A DNA stretch of 64,000 nucleotides, taken from the NCBI GenBank assembly GCA_035621235.1, contig CP141731.1:1798001-1862000 (forward strand), written 5' to 3'. Source of the DNA: Actinomycetaceae bacterium MB13-C1-2 (GTDB lineage: Bacteria; Actinomycetota; Actinomycetes; Actinomycetales; Actinomycetaceae). The position numbers were made by a program, and so were the translations under genes. Shown one piece after another: positions 26,274 to 35,770 of the stretch (within the stretch, counting starts at the first letter, position 1; every line of letters starts with the position of its first letter). The notes beneath the pieces are model-generated. The model had not been told where the DNA came from. It ran no database searches and was given only the letters and a program-made list of their open reading frames with translations.

Positions 26274-26747
26274 ATGATGGCGGAGCGATTCAACCGTGCG
26301 ATGGAGCTCATGGGATGGCGCGTACCGGTCGAGAACGACGACTATGAGGATGTCGATGGGTTCGCGGAAGAAGGCGCCAGAGAATTCACCCTGCAGTCGC
26401 TCCCCGGCGGTGACGTAGACGGACCAAGGACTGAGCATCGCCCCGAGTTCCATTCTGTCTCGTCCACCCCGGCTGGTTCACTCCGCCGGATATCGACGAT
26501 TCATCCGGAGAGCTATGCGGATGCACGCGCAATCGGCGAGGCGTTCCGCTCTGGGATTCCGGTAATTATGAACTTAAGTGATCTTCCCGATTCGGAAGCT
26601 AGGCGCGTGGTTGACTTTGCCGCGGGTCTTGTCTTTGGGTTGCAGGGTAATATCGAACGAGTGACCTCTAGGGTGTTTTTGCTTTCGCCTCGCACTGTCG
26701 AGGTCACCTCAAGCGGAAGTTCCACCTCTTCCGCGATGTTCGGATGA
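26274..26747 (+). CDS. sepF: Cell division protein SepF
   Basis: FtsZ membrane anchor in Gram-positive bacteria. 157 residues. Seen: a short N-terminal helix ([14 protein letters not shown]) fitting the membrane-binding amphipathic helix, an acidic linker, and the conserved core [40 protein letters not shown] and [12 protein letters not shown]. It lies 106 bases after ftsZ; the YlmD/YlmE-type genes often found between them in actinobacteria are absent here. Confidence 0.94.
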   Translation: MMAERFNRAMELMGWRVPVENDDYEDVDGFAEEGAREFTLQSLPGGDVDGPRTEHRPEFHSVSSTPAGSLRRISTIHPESYADARAIGEAFRSGIPVIMNLSDLPDSEARRVVDFAAGLVFGLQGNIERVTSRVFLLSPRTVEVTSSGSSTSSAMFG

Positions 26748-26804
26748 TAATTGGTTTCCGTCAGAGGAGTTGTCTCTGGCGGTCCTAAAACCCAAGGGAC
26801 CTGA

Positions 26805-27107
26805 GTGGTACTAGTAATAATCGGTTCGATTCTTCAGTGGGCGTCGTCGCTGTATGTGCTCGTCCTACTGGCCCGAGTTGGCTTTGACTGGGCCAGGATC
26901 CTGGCTCCGCGTTGGATTCCTTCAGATGCTGTTCTTCGAATTGCCGACTGGGTCTATCGCCTCACGGACCCGCCCCTTATTTGGATGAGGAAGTATATTC
27001 CCCCGCTGAGGCTTGGAAATGTTGCCCTAGACGTTGGCTTCTTGGTTGTCTTCTTGGCAGTCACGGTAGTGGGACGTTTCGGACAGTTTCTTCAGTATCT
27101 CGGATAG
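26805..27107 (+). CDS. YggT-family membrane protein
   Basis: 100-residue protein with two membrane segments (about 4-26 and 75-97) separated by a loop with the family motif VYRLTDPPLIWMRKYIPPL. YggT proteins commonly lie between sepF and divIVA; their role is thought to be linked to envelope or division but is not settled. GTG start 26805. Confidence 0.88.
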   Translation: MVLVIIGSILQWASSLYVLVLLARVGFDWARILAPRWIPSDAVLRIADWVYRLTDPPLIWMRKYIPPLRLGNVALDVGFLVVFLAVTVVGRFGQFLQYLG

Positions 27108-27211
27108 ACACCGTGCGATTGAGTGCACGACTCTGACCCGTAATCGCGTGGACAAATGTACTTGCTGTGGCACTTGTGGTTAAAGTTGCATAGACAGATG
27201 GCTTCCTGCGA

Positions 27212-27217
27212 TATGAT
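27212..27217 (+). promoter_or_regulatory. Candidate -10 element for wag31
   Basis: TATGAT about 115 bases before the wag31 ATG. The upstream TAGACA (spacer 15) or TTGCAT (spacer 20) are imperfect -35 partners, so this is only a candidate promoter. Confidence 0.35.
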
Positions 27218-27332
27218 CTAGGAGGCTGAACCTGATCTCGGAGTCCCATGGAATCCGGTCCCAGCCGAAACGCTAGACCGGTGAAGCCAACGGAGCTTCG
27301 GAACCTAGAGACACAAAGTAGAGGTGACCACC

Positions 27333-27974
27333 ATGGCGCTGCTTACCGCAGACGACGTACTGAATAAGAAATTCCAGTCCGTCAAGTTCCGCGAGGGATA
27401 CGACCAGATTGAGGTTGATGAGTTCCTTGATGAGGTTGTAGCTACCATCTACAGCCTGACGGTTGAGAACAACGAACTGAAAGAGCAGCTTGCGGCCGCT
27501 GGTGAGCGGATTGAGGAGATGTCCTCCGGCGTCGCGGTGGCTCCAGAAGCCCCGGTCGTCGCGGTTGAGGAGACGGTCGTTGAGGAAGCTCCCGAACCGA
27601 TCGTTGAGCCCGAACCAGAGAGCGCTCCAGAAGCCCCGCAGGCGGTAGAGGCACTCGCTCCTGCACCGGTTGACGATCCTCAAACAGCTACTTCAATGCT
27701 ATCTCTTGCTCAACGTCTGCACGATGAGTACATCGATGACGGCAAGGCTGAAGCGCAGCGGATTATTGGTGAGGCAAACACCAAGGCCGAGGAAATCGTT
27801 GCCGGGGCAAATACCCAGCGCGATGAGGTTCTTTCGCAGCTCGCTCAGGAACAGGGTGGCCTGGAAGAGTCCATCAACCAGCTACGCGAGTTCGAGGGTG
27901 ACTACCGCAAGGCTATCTCTGAACACCTCCAGGGTTTGCTGCAGCAGGTAAACACTGACGTCAAGGGCGAGTAG
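27333..27974 (+). CDS. wag31: Polar growth scaffold Wag31/DivIVA
   Basis: Coiled-coil protein that marks curved membrane at poles and septum and directs cell-wall growth in actinobacteria. 213 residues. Seen: the conserved N-terminal membrane-binding domain LTADDVLNKKFQSVKFREGY and VDEFLDEVVATI, a long Ala/Pro/Glu-rich linker (about 75-120), and a C-terminal coiled coil (about 120-205, AEAQRIIGEANTKAEEIVAG). ATG 27333 is 7 bases after GAGGTGA. Followed by a strong hairpin. Confidence 0.96.
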   Translation: MALLTADDVLNKKFQSVKFREGYDQIEVDEFLDEVVATIYSLTVENNELKEQLAAAGERIEEMSSGVAVAPEAPVVAVEETVVEEAPEPIVEPEPESAPEAPQAVEALAPAPVDDPQTATSMLSLAQRLHDEYIDDGKAEAQRIIGEANTKAEEIVAGANTQRDEVLSQLAQEQGGLEESINQLREFEGDYRKAISEHLQGLLQQVNTDVKGE

Positions 27975-28018
27975 TCTCCTGGACTCAGACCCGCCGAACT
28001 TGGGTTTATAAGAAGTGA

Positions 28019-28054
28019 CTAAGGGTGCCCCGCCATGTGGTGGGGCACCCTTAG
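28019..28054 (+). terminator. Strong hairpin after wag31
   Basis: CTAAGGGTGCCCC pairs perfectly with GGGGCACCCTTAG, with further pairing into the loop. No long T-run follows, but the stem strength and position point to termination of the division block before lspA. Confidence 0.7.
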
Positions 28055-28120
28055 CAGTCAAGGGCTCCCGAACAGGTAGACTCGCTTCGTTGTCCACGGT
28101 GAGCAAGAACGGAGTTACGG

Positions 28121-28705
28121 GTGACTGAGGCGGATCAGACCGGTGCGGATGGTAACAGTTCGGCGACTCGGTCACCGAAGCTTATGGCGCTGGTTGCAGG
28201 GGTCGCCCTCCTTGCCCTGGGGCTAGATCTTGTTACGAAGTGGTGGGCTCTTGGGAACTTGGAAGAGGGCGTGCAGCATTCCTTTGTAGGAAACTTCATT
28301 ACTCTTCAACTCATTTTCAACCCGGGAGCGGCTTTCTCGCTCGGTGAGGGAGTCACCATTGTTTTCACCTGCATAACTGTGCTGGTTATCGGCGCCCTGA
28401 TTTGGTTCTCGACACGAGTTCACGAGGTGATTCCGGCCATCATCGTCGGCCTACTTATTGGTGGAGCCGCAGGTAACCTCTGGGACCGACTTACCCAGCC
28501 TCCCGGTTTTGGTCGTGGTCACGTTGTTGACTTCATCAACTACAACAACTGGTTCATCGGCAACGTTGCTGACATCTGGATCGTTGTGGCAGCTGTCGGA
28601 TTGCTTCTGTGGGTATTGGTAAAGTCCGAGACAGAGCGCCAGGGGGAGATTGCTGATAAACAGGAACTCCAGGTCGATGCCAATAGTGAACCCACAGATG
28701 AGTGA
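28121..28705 (+). CDS. lspA: Lipoprotein signal peptidase II
   Basis: Membrane aspartyl protease that cleaves prolipoprotein signal peptides, for example those of the two lipoprotein binding proteins in this window. 194 residues, four membrane segments. Seen: DLVTKWWALG, FNPGAAFSLG, GNLWDRL (catalytic-region Asp preceded by AGN), HVVDFINY (Asp), and FIGNVADIWI (second catalytic Asp). GTG start at 28121. A polar C-terminal tail of about 25 residues follows the last membrane segment. It overlaps rluD by 8 bases, a very common pair. Confidence 0.95.
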   Translation: MTEADQTGADGNSSATRSPKLMALVAGVALLALGLDLVTKWWALGNLEEGVQHSFVGNFITLQLIFNPGAAFSLGEGVTIVFTCITVLVIGALIWFSTRVHEVIPAIIVGLLIGGAAGNLWDRLTQPPGFGRGHVVDFINYNNWFIGNVADIWIVVAAVGLLLWVLVKSETERQGEIADKQELQVDANSEPTDE

Positions 28706-29618
28706 CACCAGGTTCATTCCGGTCCCAGACGGGCTAGCGGGGGAACGACTGGACGTGGCGCTGTCGCGTCTTTTAGGGCTCTCAAGAAACGTCTGTGCCG
28801 GAATGCTGGATGACGGAGACGTGTCCGTGGACGGGAAGGTCGCAGGTCGCTCTGAACGTATCCGCGTGGGTTCGATGCTCGAAGTAGATCTCCCTTCCAC
28901 CCGGAAGCCACCGGAGCCCACCCTCGAACTAGAGGTGTTGTACGAGGACGACGATCTGATCATCATCAATAAACCGGTAGGGGTTGCTGCTCACACGGGT
29001 CCAGGTTGGGACGGACCTACTGTCATTGGCTCTCTCGAGGGTGCCGGAGTGCGGGTGTCGACCTCTGGCCCTCCTGAACGTAAGGGCATAGTGCAACGAC
29101 TCGACGTTGGAACATCGGGCGCGATGATGGTGGCGAAGTCTGAACGCGCATATTCGAGACTTAAGCACATGTTCCGCGAACGCACAGTGGGCAAGACCTA
29201 TCACGCGGTGGTCGAAGGGCACCCAGACCCTCCTAGAGGCACCGTAGATGCCCCTATAGCGCGTCATCCGTCCCGAACCTGGCGAATGGCTGTGATAGAG
29301 GGTGGAAAGCCCGCTATCACCCACTACGACACGATTGAGCTGCTTCCGGGGGCCGCCCTCCTCGAAATCGGCCTTGAAACGGGTCGAACTCATCAGATCC
29401 GTGTTCATATGTCTGCGGTGGGGCACCCCTGCGTCGGCGATACGTTTTACGGGGCGGATCCGACCAGGGCCGAGGTGCTTGGGCTCACGCGCCAGTGGCT
29501 CCACGCGCGCGTGCTGGAGTTTAGGCACCCGATCACGGAAGAACAGATCAGGGTCGAGGCACCGTATCCGCAAGATCTGACGGAAGCACTCGAGACCCTC
29601 CGCAACCCGATGTTTTAG
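28698..29618 (+). CDS. RluA/RluD-family 23S rRNA pseudouridine synthase
   Basis: Converts uridines to pseudouridine in large-subunit rRNA. 306 residues. Seen: an N-terminal S4-like RNA-binding domain (GERLDVALSRLLGLSRNVC and VSVDGKVAGRSERIR), catalytic-domain strand DDLIIINKPVGVAAH, the active-site Asp in QRLDVGTSGAMM, and ETGRTHQIRVHMSAVGHPCVGDTFYG. RluD-like is inferred; target sites cannot be read from sequence. ATG 28698 lies inside the lspA end. Confidence 0.93.
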   Translation: MSDTRFIPVPDGLAGERLDVALSRLLGLSRNVCAGMLDDGDVSVDGKVAGRSERIRVGSMLEVDLPSTRKPPEPTLELEVLYEDDDLIIINKPVGVAAHTGPGWDGPTVIGSLEGAGVRVSTSGPPERKGIVQRLDVGTSGAMMVAKSERAYSRLKHMFRERTVGKTYHAVVEGHPDPPRGTVDAPIARHPSRTWRMAVIEGGKPAITHYDTIELLPGAALLEIGLETGRTHQIRVHMSAVGHPCVGDTFYGADPTRAEVLGLTRQWLHARVLEFRHPITEEQIRVEAPYPQDLTEALETLRNPMF

Positions 29619-29632
29619 GGCGTATCTCAGAC

Positions 29633-30151
29633 ATGGAAAGCAAGATCACCTGCAGTATCGCGGATACCGATAGTAAACGACTTGAGCAAATGTCGGTGCG
29701 GTGGGATGTCTTTGTAGTCGAACAGGAGGTCGCCCCCGTCCTTGAGATCGACGCGCGAGATTTCGCCGGGACGACAACGGAGTTGATCGCTTCGGACGAT
29801 TCGAAGGGGCGGGTTGTCGGGGCGGCAAGACTGTTGCGAGATGGGGAGATCGCACCGGGCGAAGTGGCCAACTTTCATATCGGCAGGGTTGCGGTACGAA
29901 AGGAAGCTCGCGGACAGGGGATCGGCGAACGACTGATGCGTTTTGCCGAGGAGGTGGCGCGTAGCCAGGTCCCATTCGGTGGCTTCCTGCTCTTGACCCT
30001 CGACGCGCAGGTGCAGGCAGAGGGCTTTTATCGCCGTCTTGGGTACGAACCCACGAAACGCAGGCAGTTCTACGACGCAGGCATCCTGCATCAGGAAATG
30101 GTGAAGACGACCACCGGAACGGACTCTGGTTCCGTCGGGGAGGGTCGGTAG
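29633..30151 (+). CDS. GNAT-family N-acetyltransferase (ElaA-like)
   Basis: 172-residue acetyl-CoA-dependent acyltransferase. Seen: the N-terminal RWDVFVVEQEVAP typical of ElaA-like proteins, the acetyl-CoA loop VAVRKEARGQGIGERLMRFA, and the C-terminal LDAQVQAEGFYRRLGYEP. Substrate unknown. It is 14 bases after rluD and just before dnaE, so it is probably co-transcribed with the lspA-rluD pair. Confidence 0.87.
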   Translation: MESKITCSIADTDSKRLEQMSVRWDVFVVEQEVAPVLEIDARDFAGTTTELIASDDSKGRVVGAARLLRDGEIAPGEVANFHIGRVAVRKEARGQGIGERLMRFAEEVARSQVPFGGFLLLTLDAQVQAEGFYRRLGYEPTKRRQFYDAGILHQEMVKTTTGTDSGSVGEGR

Positions 30152-30161
30152 ACTCTGCTCT

Positions 30162-33100
30162 ATGGCTTCTTCGGGATCTAGCTTCGTTCATCTGCACAAC
30201 CACACCGAGTACTCGATGCTTGACGGGGCCGCGAAGATCAAGCCAATGGTCGCTGAAGCAAAGCGGCTTGAACAACCTGCTCTGGGGATAACGGACCACG
30301 GATACCTGTTCGGCGCCTATGAGTTCTACCGCGAGTGTGTGGCTCAGGGAATCAAACCCGTCATCGGCCTTGAAGCTTATGTGACACCGGGAACCTCACG
30401 CTTTGACAAATCTCGACTTCTTTGGGGTGAGCCCTGGCAGAGAGGCGACGACGTGTCGGCTCGCGGGGCATACACGCACCTAACGCTCGTCGCTCACTCG
30501 ACCGAGGGAGTCCACAACCTCTTCCGCATGGGCTCGGAGGCTTCACTTACCGGACAACTGGGCAAATGGCCACGAATCGACCGCGATTTGATGGAGCGAT
30601 ACCACGAAGGTCTGACCGTTTTCACGGGTTGTCCTTCCGGAGCGGTACAGACGCGAATACGACTCGGTCACTGGGATGAGGCCGTTCGAGAAGCCTCAGA
30701 ACTTCGGGACATTTTTGGCAGAGACAACTTCTACGTCGAGCTCATGAATCACGGGGTCGAGATCGAGAAGAAAACTCGAGATCAACTCCCTGAACTAGCC
30801 AAACTTCTTGATGCTCCCATGGTCGTCACCAACGACTCTCACTACGTCTCAAAGGACGATGCAAAGACTCAGGAAGCGCTACTTGCCCTCCAGTCCGGAA
30901 CAACCTTGCTTGATGAGCCAATGGAGCGCGGCGGCCCCCGGTTCGCGTTCGAGGGCAGCGGGTACTATCTCCGTTCGAGTGAGGACATGCGACAGGAGTG
31001 GGCAGAGTTACCTCGGGCGCTGGATGCAACACTTGAAATCGCCGAGCGCTCAGAAGTGCACTTCCAGACAACCAAAGACGGCGCTAACTTCATGCCGCAG
31101 TTTCCGGTCCCGGAGGGCTATACCGAGGAGTCCTGGTTCATTGAGGAAGTTCGCCGGGGCCTAATAAAGCGCTTCGGAGAAAATGTTCCCGAGCAGGTCC
31201 GCGAAAGGGCGGACTACGAGGAAGGCGTAATCCTCCAGATGGGGTTCCCGGGATACTTCCTGGTCGTCGCCGACTTCATCAACTGGGCGAAGAACCAGGG
31301 AATCCGGGTTGGCCCGGGCCGCGGCTCCGGCGCAGGTTCAATGGTTGCCTACGCCATGGGCATCACCGACCTCGATCCGATTGAACATCGCCTACTGTTC
31401 GAGCGCTTCCTTAATCCTGAACGCGTCTCGATGCCAGACTTCGACGTTGACTTCGATGAGCGTCGCAGGGACGAGGTCATTGACTATGTCCGCCAGAAGT
31501 ACGGGGATGATCGAGTCTCGCAGGTCGTCACCTACGGCCGAATCATGGCAAAGGCGGCGCTAAAGGATGCTGCGCGAGTCATGGGACGCGAATACCGGGT
31601 CGGAGAAGAACTGACCAAGGCGCTTCCCCCCGACATCATGGGCAAGTCAATGCCTCTTTCGGGAATCTTCGACAAAGAACACAAGCGATACGCGGAGGCG
31701 GCCGAATTTAGGAAACTGTACGAGGAGAAACCGGAACTCCACGACGTTTTCGACCTGGCAAGGCGCCTCGAAGGTCTAACCAGGCAGTGGGGAGTCCACG
31801 CCTGCGCCGTGATCATGTCGAGCGAAAAACTAACGGACATCATCCCGCTGATGATGCGTCCCGCAGATGGAGCCATAATCACCCAGTTCGACTATCCCTC
31901 GTGCGAGGAACTGGGACTGCTAAAAATGGACTTCCTGGGTCTGCGTAATCTGACCGTCATCAGTGACACTCTTGCAAACGTTGAGCTTCAGGGTCATGAG
32001 CCGCCCGACATGGAACACCTTGGTCTCGACGATCCCGAGACATTCGAGCTACTCGCACGTGGCGACACTCTCGGAGTCTTCCAAATGGAAGGCTCGGGGA
32101 TGCGAGAAGTACTGCGGCTAATGCAGCCTGACCAGTTCGAACATATTTCCGCTGTCAGCGCCCTGTATCGACCGGGGCCGATGGGGGCCGGGTCTCACAC
32201 CAACTATGCTCTGCGAAAGACCGGACGTCAGGACATTGTCCCGATTCACCCCGAGCTTGAGAAACCACTTGAAGAGATTCTCGGGGAAACCTACGGTCTG
32301 ATTGTCTACCAAGAACAGGTCATGCAGATTGCGCAGAAGGTCGCGGGCTTCACCCTGGGTCAAGCAGACAACCTGCGTCGTGCCATGGGCAAGAAGAAGA
32401 AAGAGGTCCTGGACCGGGAGTTTGAGCCCTTCAAGGAGGGAATGCTAGCGAACGGGTACTCACTTGAGTGCGTTAAGGCTCTGTGGGACATCCTGGTTCC
32501 ATTCTCTGACTACGCCTTCAACCGTTCTCATACGGCGGCCTATGGGCTCGTCTCATACTGGACCGCCTACCTGAAAGTGCACTTTCCCGCCGAGTACATG
32601 GCAGCTCTTCTCACTTCTGCTGCTGCCAACACCGACAGGCGTGCTCAGTACCTGGGGGAGTGCCGACGAATGGGACTAGCGGTCAACCGCCCGGATGTTA
32701 ACCGGTCATTTGGTAACTTCACTGCGGAAGGAGGCGAGGTTCGTTTCGGCCTCGGCTCCATTCGAAATGTCGGAGCAAACGTTGTTGAGGGAATCATCGA
32801 AGCTCGCGAAGAGAAAGGCGAGTTTGCCTCATTCCAGGATTTCCTCGATAAGGTTCCCGTAACCGTTTGTAACAAGAGGACAATGCAGTCCCTGATCAAG
32901 GCCGGAGCTTTCGACAGCTTCGGACACTCTCGGCGAGCGCTACTGGCCCGTAGCGACGATGCAGTTGACTCGGTCATAAGTCTGAAGAAGAACGAGGCTG
33001 ATGGACAGTATGACCTGTTTGCGGGCCTCGGCGGCGAGTCCTCGGCTTCCACTTTCACGGTTGAGATCCCCGATATTGCCGAGTGGGATCGGCGTGAGAA

Positions 33101-33719
33101 GCTGGCGCTAGAGCGAGAGATGCTAGGACTCTACGTTTCTGATCACCCGCTACGTGGTGCTGAGCGTTCGCTGGCGAAACACCAGGACACTCAGATTGGG
33201 GACCTGAAGGAAGACCCTCGAAAGCACGATAACAACACCGTTCGAATTGCCGGGTTGATTACGCATCTGGAGACGAAACTGAACAAGAGCGGCCAGCCGT
33301 GGGGTGTGGCCACAGTGGAGGATTTCTCGGGCTCCATTGATGTCTTTTTCTTTGCGCGCCAATTTGAGAAGGTCGCTGAGTTCCTCAAGACCGACCAGGT
33401 CATTCAGTTGAACGGACGTGTGGGCATCAGGGATGACTCGGTTTCAATCACCGCTCAGGGGGCCTCCGCAATCGAGGTGATGGACCGCAGCGATAGGCCA
33501 TTGGAGCTAACCCTTTACGCAGGTCAGTGTACGGCGGCGATCCTTGAAGGTATTCGGGAAGCTCTGTCGAGCCGTCCCGGAGCAACCAGGGTCAAAGTAG
33601 CGTTGAAGGACAAGCTGAAGACTACGCACATCGACCTCGGGGATGCGCTGAACGTTGATGTCGATGCGTCCCTCTATGCCGATCTCAAGGCCCTGCTGGG
33701 CCCTGACGCAGTCAACTAA
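30162..33719 (+). CDS. dnaE: DNA polymerase III alpha subunit
   Basis: Replicative polymerase (C-family, DnaE1-like), 1185 residues, the usual length. Seen: an N-terminal PHP domain (FVHLHNHTEYSMLDG, GITDHGYLFGAYEFY), the catalytic palm with GPGRGSGAGSMVAYA and PDFDVDFDERRR (catalytic Asps near 425-430), GVHACAVIMS, FQMEGSGMREVL, FNRSHTAAYGLVSYWTAYLK, helix-hairpin-helix region near 840, and a C-terminal OB-fold domain (TVRIAGLITHLETKLNKSG). Position after lspA-rluD is usual in actinobacteria. PHP metal ligands look intact at the N terminus, so proofreading by PHP is possible. Confidence 0.97.
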   Translation: MASSGSSFVHLHNHTEYSMLDGAAKIKPMVAEAKRLEQPALGITDHGYLFGAYEFYRECVAQGIKPVIGLEAYVTPGTSRFDKSRLLWGEPWQRGDDVSARGAYTHLTLVAHSTEGVHNLFRMGSEASLTGQLGKWPRIDRDLMERYHEGLTVFTGCPSGAVQTRIRLGHWDEAVREASELRDIFGRDNFYVELMNHGVEIEKKTRDQLPELAKLLDAPMVVTNDSHYVSKDDAKTQEALLALQSGTTLLDEPMERGGPRFAFEGSGYYLRSSEDMRQEWAELPRALDATLEIAERSEVHFQTTKDGANFMPQFPVPEGYTEESWFIEEVRRGLIKRFGENVPEQVRERADYEEGVILQMGFPGYFLVVADFINWAKNQGIRVGPGRGSGAGSMVAYAMGITDLDPIEHRLLFERFLNPERVSMPDFDVDFDERRRDEVIDYVRQKYGDDRVSQVVTYGRIMAKAALKDAARVMGREYRVGEELTKALPPDIMGKSMPLSGIFDKEHKRYAEAAEFRKLYEEKPELHDVFDLARRLEGLTRQWGVHACAVIMSSEKLTDIIPLMMRPADGAIITQFDYPSCEELGLLKMDFLGLRNLTVISDTLANVELQGHEPPDMEHLGLDDPETFELLARGDTLGVFQMEGSGMREVLRLMQPDQFEHISAVSALYRPGPMGAGSHTNYALRKTGRQDIVPIHPELEKPLEEILGETYGLIVYQEQVMQIAQKVAGFTLGQADNLRRAMGKKKKEVLDREFEPFKEGMLANGYSLECVKALWDILVPFSDYAFNRSHTAAYGLVSYWTAYLKVHFPAEYMAALLTSAAANTDRRAQYLGECRRMGLAVNRPDVNRSFGNFTAEGGEVRFGLGSIRNVGANVVEGIIEAREEKGEFASFQDFLDKVPVTVCNKRTMQSLIKAGAFDSFGHSRRALLARSDDAVDSVISLKKNEADGQYDLFAGLGGESSASTFTVEIPDIAEWDRREKLALEREMLGLYVSDHPLRGAERSLAKHQDTQIGDLKEDPRKHDNNTVRIAGLITHLETKLNKSGQPWGVATVEDFSGSIDVFFFARQFEKVAEFLKTDQVIQLNGRVGIRDDSVSITAQGASAIEVMDRSDRPLELTLYAGQCTAAILEGIREALSSRPGATRVKVALKDKLKTTHIDLGDALNVDVDASLYADLKALLGPDAVN

Positions 33720-33738
33720 GGTTTTCGACCAGATTATT

Positions 33739-33775
33739 GGGGCCGCGACCCGATTTTTCGGCGTATCGCGGCCCC
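33739..33775. terminator. Bidirectional hairpin between dnaE and the peptide transporter operon
   Basis: GGGGCCGCGA pairs perfectly with TCGCGGCCCC, loop 17 bases, placed between two convergent genes. Neither side has a strong T-run. Confidence 0.6.
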
Positions 33776-33796
33776 ATACAGCGGGATAGGGAACTA

Positions 33797-35770
33797 TCAG
33801 CCGATTCCTAAGGGGATTGAGGCTCCCGGCACTGCGTTGATTAGTTCTTGGGTGTATGCCTGCTTTGGATTGGCAAAGAGTTCCTCCGATGTGGCGGCTT
33901 CGACAATCTTCCCGTTCTCCATCACCACAACGTCGTCGGCAACCAAACGAACAACGGCCAGGTCGTGAGTGATGAAGATGTAAGTCAGGCCCAGGTCGGC
34001 CTGCAGATCATTGAGCAACTTCAGTATCTGGTCTTGGACCAACACGTCCAGAGCCGAGACTGCCTCATCCAGTACGACGACCTCCGGGCTCAAAGCCAGT
34101 GCTCGTGCGATGGCGACCCGTTGGCGCTGTCCGCCCGACAGCTCGTTCGGGTAACGACGCATCGCGGAACGGGGGAGTGACACCAGATCGAGTAGTTCGG
34201 CTACTCGCTTCTCGCGTTCCTTCTTGGTTCCGACCTTATGCACCCTCAATGGTTCCTCGATGATACGGAAGACCGAGTACATTGGATCGAGGGAACCATA
34301 CGGGTTCTGGAAGACGACCTGAAGTTTGTGTCTCAGATTGAAGAGTTCTTTACTGTTCAGACTTGAAAGATCGCGGCCACGCATATAGACCTTGCCGGAG
34401 GTCGGGTCCAACAGGTTCAAGATGATGTTCGCGACCGTGGACTTGCCCGATCCGGACTCCCCAACGATTGCCATTGTGGTTCCGGTGCGAACGCCGAACG
34501 TCACATCATCGACCGCGCGGAGTGTCTTGTTCTCGCCCTTTGCTCCACGGATGTCGAACTCCTTGACCAGGTTTTCGACGCGGATGATCTCTTCTGTTGC
34601 CGTCGAGCCAGCCCCCGAACCGGTCAGTTCTTCCTCGGTGGTCTGTACACCGTGCTCATGAGCGACTGAGATGCGTTTGGACGCTAGGGAAGGGGCCGCC
34701 GCTACCAGACGCCTGGTATAGGGGTGTTGTGGATTCTGTAGGATTTCCAGTGCTGGACCTGATTCGACGACCCGGCCGCGGTGCATAACGACAAGCTGCT
34801 CCGCACGTTCCGCGGCGAGTCCTAGGTCATGGGTAATGAACAGAACCGCTGTGCCCATATCGCCTGTCATTGTCTCCAGGTGGTCCAATATCCGCTTTTG
34901 AACGGTTACGTCCAGTGCAGATGTCGGCTCGTCAGCGATCAGTAGTTTCGGGTGAGCGGCGAGACCGATGGCAATGAGAACGCGTTGACGCATTCCTCCA
35001 GAGAACTCATGTGGATACTGTTTCGCGCGGCGTTCAGCATCGGGAAGTCCCGCTTCTTCAAGAAGCTCAGCAACGCGCTCTCCCACCTTTGAACGAGGTA
35101 CGACGTTATTTGCCTTGAGGGCTTCAGCCACCTGTGTTCCGACTCGCCAAACCGGGTTAAGGTTCGTCATCGGGTCCTGCGGGACCATGCCGATCTCACT
35201 GCCCCGATAGGCAACCCACTCTTTGGAGGACAGACTCGCCAGGTCTTTGCCCTGGAACTCGATTGAACCGCCCGTGATCTTTCCGGTTCCGGGGAGCAGA
35301 CCGATGATCGCGGCCGCAGTGGTTGATTTACCCGATCCAGATTCGCCAACGATCGCGACGGTCTGGCCCGGGTAGATCGTAATGTTAGCCTCGCGAACCG
35401 CAGGAACCATGCCGGTAGAGGACTCGAAGGCAACACTAAGATCCTTCAGTTCCACCAGGGGCTTCATCGGATCCAGACCCAGAGACTGAGCGGTCTTTGT
35501 GGCGACCGCGTCTTCGATCAGGGTCTCTTGGTAGCTGGTCTCGTCGACGGCAAGGTCAGGGTGCTGAGCGGCGGCCTCTTCCATTGCCTTGCGGTCCGCG
35601 CGATCAGTTAGCACGCCCGGAGCGTCGACGTCGTTCTCATAGTTCGCGAGCGGGTCGGCTCCCGGGAAGAACGAGTCCTCGTTTGGTCCTACCTGTCCTT
35701 CTTTGTCGTCCTTGGACTCAGTGGCGCGTTCCAGATTCTTGTCGTCCGGAATAAAACTCATGTCTGTCAT
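33797..35770 (-). CDS. Oligopeptide ABC transporter, fused double ATPase (DppD-DppF type)
   Basis: One 657-residue chain carrying both nucleotide-binding domains that are usually separate proteins. Seen: first ATPase with Walker A GESGSGKST (142-150), signature FSGGMRQR (257-263), DEPTSALD (280-287); second with Walker A GESGSGKST (437-445), signature LSGGQRQR (about 548) and DEAVSALD. Each ends with the oligopeptide-specific extension (NPQHPYTRRLVAAAP and NPKQAYTQELINAVPG). An acidic extension of about 100 residues precedes the first domain, a feature I do not expect in this family. ATG 35770 overlaps the dppC-like stop. Powers peptide uptake with the two permeases and the lipoprotein encoded upstream. 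Confidence 0.92.
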   Translation of the reverse strand: MTDMSFIPDDKNLERATESKDDKEGQVGPNEDSFFPGADPLANYENDVDAPGVLTDRADRKAMEEAAAQHPDLAVDETSYQETLIEDAVATKTAQSLGLDPMKPLVELKDLSVAFESSTGMVPAVREANITIYPGQTVAIVGESGSGKSTTAAAIIGLLPGTGKITGGSIEFQGKDLASLSSKEWVAYRGSEIGMVPQDPMTNLNPVWRVGTQVAEALKANNVVPRSKVGERVAELLEEAGLPDAERRAKQYPHEFSGGMRQRVLIAIGLAAHPKLLIADEPTSALDVTVQKRILDHLETMTGDMGTAVLFITHDLGLAAERAEQLVVMHRGRVVESGPALEILQNPQHPYTRRLVAAAPSLASKRISVAHEHGVQTTEEELTGSGAGSTATEEIIRVENLVKEFDIRGAKGENKTLRAVDDVTFGVRTGTTMAIVGESGSGKSTVANIILNLLDPTSGKVYMRGRDLSSLNSKELFNLRHKLQVVFQNPYGSLDPMYSVFRIIEEPLRVHKVGTKKEREKRVAELLDLVSLPRSAMRRYPNELSGGQRQRVAIARALALSPEVVVLDEAVSALDVLVQDQILKLLNDLQADLGLTYIFITHDLAVVRLVADDVVVMENGKIVEAATSEELFANPKQAYTQELINAVPGASIPLGIG

